Assembly: GCF_006542275.1 (NCBI RefSeq) | Contig: NZ_CP041217.1 | Coordinates: 3,333,501 to 3,397,500, forward strand | Origin: Saccharibacillus brassicae | Lineage (GTDB): Bacteria > Bacillota > Bacilli > Paenibacillales > Paenibacillaceae | Direction of reading: 5' to 3' | DNA length: 64,000 nucleotides | The notes under the pieces: generated by a model | What the model saw: only the letters and a program-made list of their open reading frames with translations | What the model was told of the DNA's origin: nothing | Database searches by the model: none | Shown here: piece after piece, positions 60,310 to 64,000 of the stretch | Numbering within the stretch: position 1 is the stretch's first letter | How the letters are laid out: the number at the start of each line of letters is the position of its first letter | Position numbers and translations under genes: made by a program

Positions 60310-61848
60310 ATGAATAAACCGAACGAACTCATTGTCGTATTGGACTTTGGGGGACAATATAACCAACTGATTGCCAGAAGAATTCGTGATTTGGGCGTAT
60401 TTAGCGAGCTAATGCCGTACAATACCCCGGTTGAACGCCTGCGTGAACTGAATCCGGCGGGGATCGTCTTCTCCGGAGGCCCGCTCAGCGTATACGAAGA
60501 AGGAGCGCCTCACGTCGATCCGGCCATTTACGAGCTCGGCCTGCCGATCTTCGGCATCTGCTACGGCATGCAGCTCATGGCGCAGCAGCTCGGCGGCAAA
60601 GTCGAACGCGCGGGCAAACGCGAATACGGCAAAGCCGACGTCGAGTTTTTGCATAACAGCGTCCTGACCCAGGGCCTTGATGCCAAGCAGACCGTCTGGA
60701 TGAGCCACGGCGACCACGTCGTGACGCTGCCGGAAGGCTTCGTGCTGGAAGCGGGCACCGAATCCGCGCCGATCGCGGCGATGAGCCACAAGGAACGCAA
60801 CCTGCACGCGGTGCAGTTCCACCCGGAAGTGCGCCACTCCGTCTACGGCAACGAGATGATCAAGAACTTCCTGTACGAAGTGTGCAAATGCAGCGGCGAA
60901 TGGACGATGGAATCGTTTATCGAAGACGCGATTCAGGATATCCGCAACAAAGTCGGCGACCGCAAAGTGCTGTGCGCGCTGAGCGGCGGCGTCGATTCGT
61001 CCGTCGTGGCGATGCTGATCCACCGCGCGATCGGCGATCAGCTGACGTGCATGTTTATCGACCACGGCCTGCTGCGCAAAGGCGAAGCGGAAAGCGTCAT
61101 GGAGACGTTCGTCGGCAAATTCGATATCCACGTGGTCAAGATCGACGCGCAGGAACGTTTCCTGAGCAAGCTCGCAGGCGTCGAAGACCCGGAGCAGAAG
61201 CGTAAAATTATCGGCAACGAATTCATCTACTGCTTCGACGAAGAATCGGCCAAGCTCGGCGATTTCGACTTCCTGGCGCAGGGTACGCTGTACACGGACA
61301 TCGTGGAGAGCGGAACAGCGACGGCGCAGACGATCAAGTCGCACCATAACGTCGGCGGCCTGCCGGCGGACATGAAGTTCAGCCTGATCGAACCGCTGAA
61401 CACGCTGTTCAAGGACGAAGTGCGCAAAGTCGGCGAAGAGCTCGGCATGCCGCATGCGATCGTCTGGCGCCAGCCTTTCCCGGGCCCGGGTCTCGCGATC
61501 CGCGTGTTGGGCGAAGTGACGGAAGAGAAGCTGACGATCGTGCGCGATTCGGACCTGATCCTGCGCGAAGAGATCGCCAAAGCGGGTCTCGAAAGCGAGA
61601 TCTGGCAGTATTTCACGGCGCTGCCGAACATGAAGAGCGTCGGCGTCATGGGCGACGCGCGCACGTATTCGTACACCGTCGGCATCCGCGCGGTCACTTC
61701 GATCGACGGCATGACCGCCGACTGGGCGCGTATTCCGTGGGACATTCTGGAGAAAATTTCGGTCCGCATCGTTAACGAAGTGGACAACGTCAATCGCATC
61801 GTGTACGACGTGACGTCCAAACCGCCTTCCACGATCGAGTGGGAATAG
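60310..61848 (+). CDS. guaA: GMP synthase (glutamine-hydrolysing)
   Basis: A 512-residue enzyme. The class I glutaminase domain (1-190) has [12 protein letters not shown] with the catalytic Cys and [10 protein letters not shown] with the His. The ATP-pyrophosphatase domain has [14 protein letters not shown]. The dimerisation domain ends in the conserved [11 protein letters not shown]. It converts XMP to GMP. AAGGGAGGCG precedes the ATG. A single-gene unit with strong terminator. Confidence 0.97.
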   Translation: MNKPNELIVVLDFGGQYNQLIARRIRDLGVFSELMPYNTPVERLRELNPAGIVFSGGPLSVYEEGAPHVDPAIYELGLPIFGICYGMQLMAQQLGGKVERAGKREYGKADVEFLHNSVLTQGLDAKQTVWMSHGDHVVTLPEGFVLEAGTESAPIAAMSHKERNLHAVQFHPEVRHSVYGNEMIKNFLYEVCKCSGEWTMESFIEDAIQDIRNKVGDRKVLCALSGGVDSSVVAMLIHRAIGDQLTCMFIDHGLLRKGEAESVMETFVGKFDIHVVKIDAQERFLSKLAGVEDPEQKRKIIGNEFIYCFDEESAKLGDFDFLAQGTLYTDIVESGTATAQTIKSHHNVGGLPADMKFSLIEPLNTLFKDEVRKVGEELGMPHAIVWRQPFPGPGLAIRVLGEVTEEKLTIVRDSDLILREEIAKAGLESEIWQYFTALPNMKSVGVMGDARTYSYTVGIRAVTSIDGMTADWARIPWDILEKISVRIVNEVDNVNRIVYDVTSKPPSTIEWE

Positions 61849-61896
61849 GCGTTAACCGGCATACGAAGTACGGGAACGGATAACGTTTCGGTTTGC

Positions 61897-61933
61897 AATC
61901 CCCGCCAAGGGCCTACTTGGCGGGGATTTTTTT
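61897..61933 (+). terminator. Terminator after guaA
   Basis: AATCCCCGCCAAG / CTTGGCGGGGATT, 13 bp, TTTTTT tail. Confidence 0.95.
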
Positions 61934-61970
61934 CGAAAAAAATAAAGCATGAAATTTAAAATAAATAAGG

Positions 61971-61999
61971 TTCACTTAGTAACTGGCGTACTGTATAAT
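61971..61999 (+). promoter_or_regulatory. Promoter of the Bcr-type MFS gene
   Basis: TTCACT, 17 bp, TATAAT (about 61994-61999). The spacer contains TTAGTAACT, a possible regulator half-site. Confidence 0.5.
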
Positions 62000-62039
62000 C
62001 TGGAATCAGACTGGAAGAAGAAGGACGGAGAATCGGAAC

Positions 62040-63251
62040 ATGATGAATAAGAACAGCAGCAGTCGATGGAGCGTGATCGGGCTCGCTTTATTGCTGGGTG
62101 TATTTTCGACGTTGGGACCGTTTACGATCGACATGTATTTGCCCGCGTTTCCCGAAATCGCAAAAGACTTTGGTACGACCGCTTCTTTGGTACAATTCAG
62201 CTTGACCGCTTGTTTGCTCGGACTCGGCATCGGACAGTTGGTCGTCGGGCCTTTGAGCGATGCTTACGGCAGACGCCGGCCTTTGTTGATCGGCATCATT
62301 GCGTACGTCATTATATCGTTGGCCTGCGCGTATTCCCCGAATATCGGCATGTTGATCGTGCTCCGGTTTGCGCAAGGGTTCGCGGCTTCCGCCGGAATCG
62401 TCATATCGCGCGCGATTGCCCGCGATCTGTACAGCGGTCATAAACTGACCAAATTTTTCTCTCTGCTGCTGCTTGTAGGCAATCTCGGACCGTTGGTCGC
62501 TCCGATTGCCGGAAGCGGAGTGCTGAACTTTACGACATGGCCGGGCGTCTTCGTGTCCTTGTCGATTCTGGGCGTTTTCCTGTATTTGATGACGCAGTTT
62601 CGTCTCAAGGAAAGCCATCCTCCCGAACGACGCGTCTCGCCGAATTTCAAATCCCAGCTGCTTAATTACGGCGTGATGCTGCGCGATCGGAAGTTCGTGG
62701 GTTACATGTTGGCGCAGGGCATCCTGACGGGAGGGGTGTTCGCCTACGTGGCAGCTACGCCTTTCGTTTATCAAAATATTTACGGAGTGTCTCCGACGAT
62801 GTTCTCCGTATTGTTCGCTTCCAACGGGATCAGCTTGATGATCGGTTCCCAAATCGTCGGGCGGATCTCGCACCGGGTTCCGGAGCAGAAGCTGATCGTA
62901 GTCGGCTTATGGATGGCGTTCCTGTCCAGTATCGTCGTGGCAGGGGTGACGCTTGTGGAAGGACCGCTGTTTGCTTTGGTTATTCCTTTGTTTTTCTTCG
63001 TATGTTCGATCAGCATTACGTCCACGGCCGCTTTCCCGCTCGCCATGGAGAGTCAGTCCAAAAACGCGGGCAGCGCGGCGGCCTTGCTCGGCCTTGTCCC
63101 GTTCGTACTCGGAGGGCTCGTCGCGCCGATCGTCGGCATTGCGGGCGAGGACACGGCCGTTCCGCTCGGTTTTACTTTGATGGGCACAAGCCTTGCCGCG
63201 ATTCTGGCTTACTTTATGCTGGTGAGAAAAGCGGAGCAGGCGGAACAATGA
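62040..63251 (+). CDS. Bcr/CflA-type multidrug MFS exporter
   Basis: A 403-residue protein with 12 membrane segments. Family motifs are TIDMYLPAFPEIAKDFGTTA and VQFSLTACLLGLGIGQLVVG, the DHA1/Bcr opening, and motif A GPLSDAYGRRRPLL. Members export bicyclomycin, chloramphenicol, sulfonamides or dipeptides. The actual substrate cannot be read from sequence. Codon use is slightly less GC-biased than neighbouring genes. It has its own promoter and a shared terminator with the convergent ABC gene. Confidence 0.9.
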   Translation: MMNKNSSSRWSVIGLALLLGVFSTLGPFTIDMYLPAFPEIAKDFGTTASLVQFSLTACLLGLGIGQLVVGPLSDAYGRRRPLLIGIIAYVIISLACAYSPNIGMLIVLRFAQGFAASAGIVISRAIARDLYSGHKLTKFFSLLLLVGNLGPLVAPIAGSGVLNFTTWPGVFVSLSILGVFLYLMTQFRLKESHPPERRVSPNFKSQLLNYGVMLRDRKFVGYMLAQGILTGGVFAYVAATPFVYQNIYGVSPTMFSVLFASNGISLMIGSQIVGRISHRVPEQKLIVVGLWMAFLSSIVVAGVTLVEGPLFALVIPLFFFVCSISITSTAAFPLAMESQSKNAGSAAALLGLVPFVLGGLVAPIVGIAGEDTAVPLGFTLMGTSLAAILAYFMLVRKAEQAEQ

Positions 63252-63255
63252 TTTC

Positions 63256-63296
63256 AAAAAAGGACAGCTGCGCGTTTGCGCGGCTGTCCTTTTTTC
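63256..63296. terminator. Bidirectional terminator between MFS and ABC genes
   Basis: GGACAGCTGCGCG / CGCGGCTGTCC, A-run before and T-run after. Confidence 0.85.
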
Positions 63297-63297
63297 G

Positions 63298-64000
63298 TCA
63301 AATAAACACCGTATCGGCATTTTGAAGCGCCCGGTTCTCCACCAGCTGCACCCGGTCTTCGTCGTACACGTACAGCCGGTACACGAGCACGCTGACCCGT
63401 TCGCCGGGCGACAGCTCGTCTTCTTCGGGCGAGAGATAGCCGACCAGCCGCATGCCTTTGACGTTGACGTGCACTTCGATCAGGCTGCCCCGGAAAAAGA
63501 CTTCTTCGACGATGCCGTCTTCGGCCGCGTGCAGCTGCTGCTGTTTGCCGTGCTTGGTAATGCGAACCAGTTCCGGCCGGATGACCGCTTTGTCGTAGCC
63601 GGCGTACTGTTCGAAGCCGTGCAGCGCCTCGTAGCGGTCGAGCACGAGCGATTCCCCGATGAACCGGGCGGCAAACGGCGTCGCGGGCTGTTTGTAGATA
63701 TGCGCCGGCGTGCCTTTTTGCTCGATGCGTCCCTTGTTCACGATAATGATCTCGTCGGCCACTTCGACCGCTTCGTCCTGATCGTGGGTCACGAAAATGC
63801 TCGTGATGCCGAGCGAGTTGATCGTCTCCCGCAGCCAGATGCGCAGCTCTTTGCGAATCTTGGCGTCGATCGCCGCGAACGGTTCGTCCAGCAGCAGCAG
63901 ATGCGGATTGGGCGCGAGCGCCCGGGCGAACGCCACGCGCTGACGCTGCCCGCCGGACAGCTGGTGCGGGTAGCGCTTTTCCAGGCCGCGCAGTCCGATC
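63298..64000 (-). CDS. ABC transporter ATP-binding protein, CysA-like (5' end outside window)
   Basis: About 234 C-terminal codons are present; the gene runs off the right edge. The signature [17 protein letters not shown] starts close to the edge, followed by Walker [21 protein letters not shown] and the H-loop [25 protein letters not shown]-like domain fills the rest ([20 protein letters not shown]). The sequence is closest in pattern to sulfate/thiosulfate importers (CysA); molybdate or spermidine importers share the fold. Walker A and substrate-binding partners lie outside the window. Confidence 0.85.
   Translation of the reverse strand, partial: IGLRGLEKRYPHQLSGGQRQRVAFARALAPNPHLLLLDEPFAAIDAKIRKELRIWLRETINSLGITSIFVTHDQDEAVEVADEIIIVNKGRIEQKGTPAHIYKQPATPFAARFIGESLVLDRYEALHGFEQYAGYDKAVIRPELVRITKHGKQQQLHAAEDGIVEEVFFRGSLIEVHVNVKGMRLVGYLSPEEDELSPGERVSVLVYRLYVYDEDRVQLVENRALQNADTVFI

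Noticed and set aside
1..64000. tRNA, rRNA, insertion sequences with transposase, phage genes
   Set aside because: None was recognised on either strand by reading the sequence and frames; a covariance search for tRNA could not be run.

Overview
The window looks like chromosome of a GC-rich member of the Paenibacillaceae (Paenibacillus/Saccharibacillus type). This is inferred from Firmicute-style AGGAGG ribosome binding sites with ATG/GTG/TTG starts, sigma-A promoters, many U-tailed terminators, and a Bacillales gene complement (bacilliredoxin, YneF, YitT, LipL-type ligase, LCP protein, sporulation-type sensor kinase, copper-amine-oxidase-like stalk domains). No rRNA, tRNA, CRISPR array, insertion sequence or phage gene was seen. 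Species was not determined.

Bases 1-6360 are the accessory part and are clearly more AT-rich. They hold the 3' end of a large Rhs/YD-repeat toxin with a Hint self-cleavage domain and a RelE/ParE-like tip, then a graveyard of cassettes: a candidate immunity gene, a frameshifted second toxin tip with its immunity candidate, a roughly 97% identical duplicate of the Hint domain with a third immunity candidate, and three copies of a ~135-bp spacer after the three candidate immunity genes. This fits repeated replacement of the toxin tip by recombination.

Bases 6500-37300 are mostly housekeeping genes: acetyltransferases, YitT, a TraB/GumN protein with a stalk domain, a CwlK-like peptidase, a MocR regulator divergent from azlCD, MntH with an MntR-like site, PAP2 phosphatase, free-methionine-sulfoxide reductase, MFS exporters, a MarR regulator, a flavoprotein, a sensor kinase, bacilliredoxin, nadE, acpS-mutY, sodA, queG, yneF, folE, a lipoprotein, a LipL-like transferase, a hydrolase and an IclR regulator. 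Bases 37300-46200 hold aconitase, D-Ala-D-Ala ligase, fabI, an inositol-phosphatase-family enzyme and an SGNH hydrolase. Bases 46300-64000 hold a multi-PAS hybrid kinase, a TPR/AAA+ pair, hemL, an LCP protein, a three-gene ABC-2 exporter, bcp, a DedA protein, guaA, a Bcr-type exporter and the start of a CysA-like ABC ATPase.

The most informative non-coding signals are: a GTTTCA-N5-TGAAAC palindrome shared by the iclR-type and aconitase promoters; a near-perfect palindrome between the MocR gene and azlCD; a ~200-bp multi-palindrome element lying between two copies of a terminator; a covarying three-hairpin array downstream of aconitase; a 49-bp tandem repeat made from the end of an acetyltransferase gene; two related GC-palindrome plus CT-rich intergenic elements around fabI; and structured leaders upstream of folE and queG.
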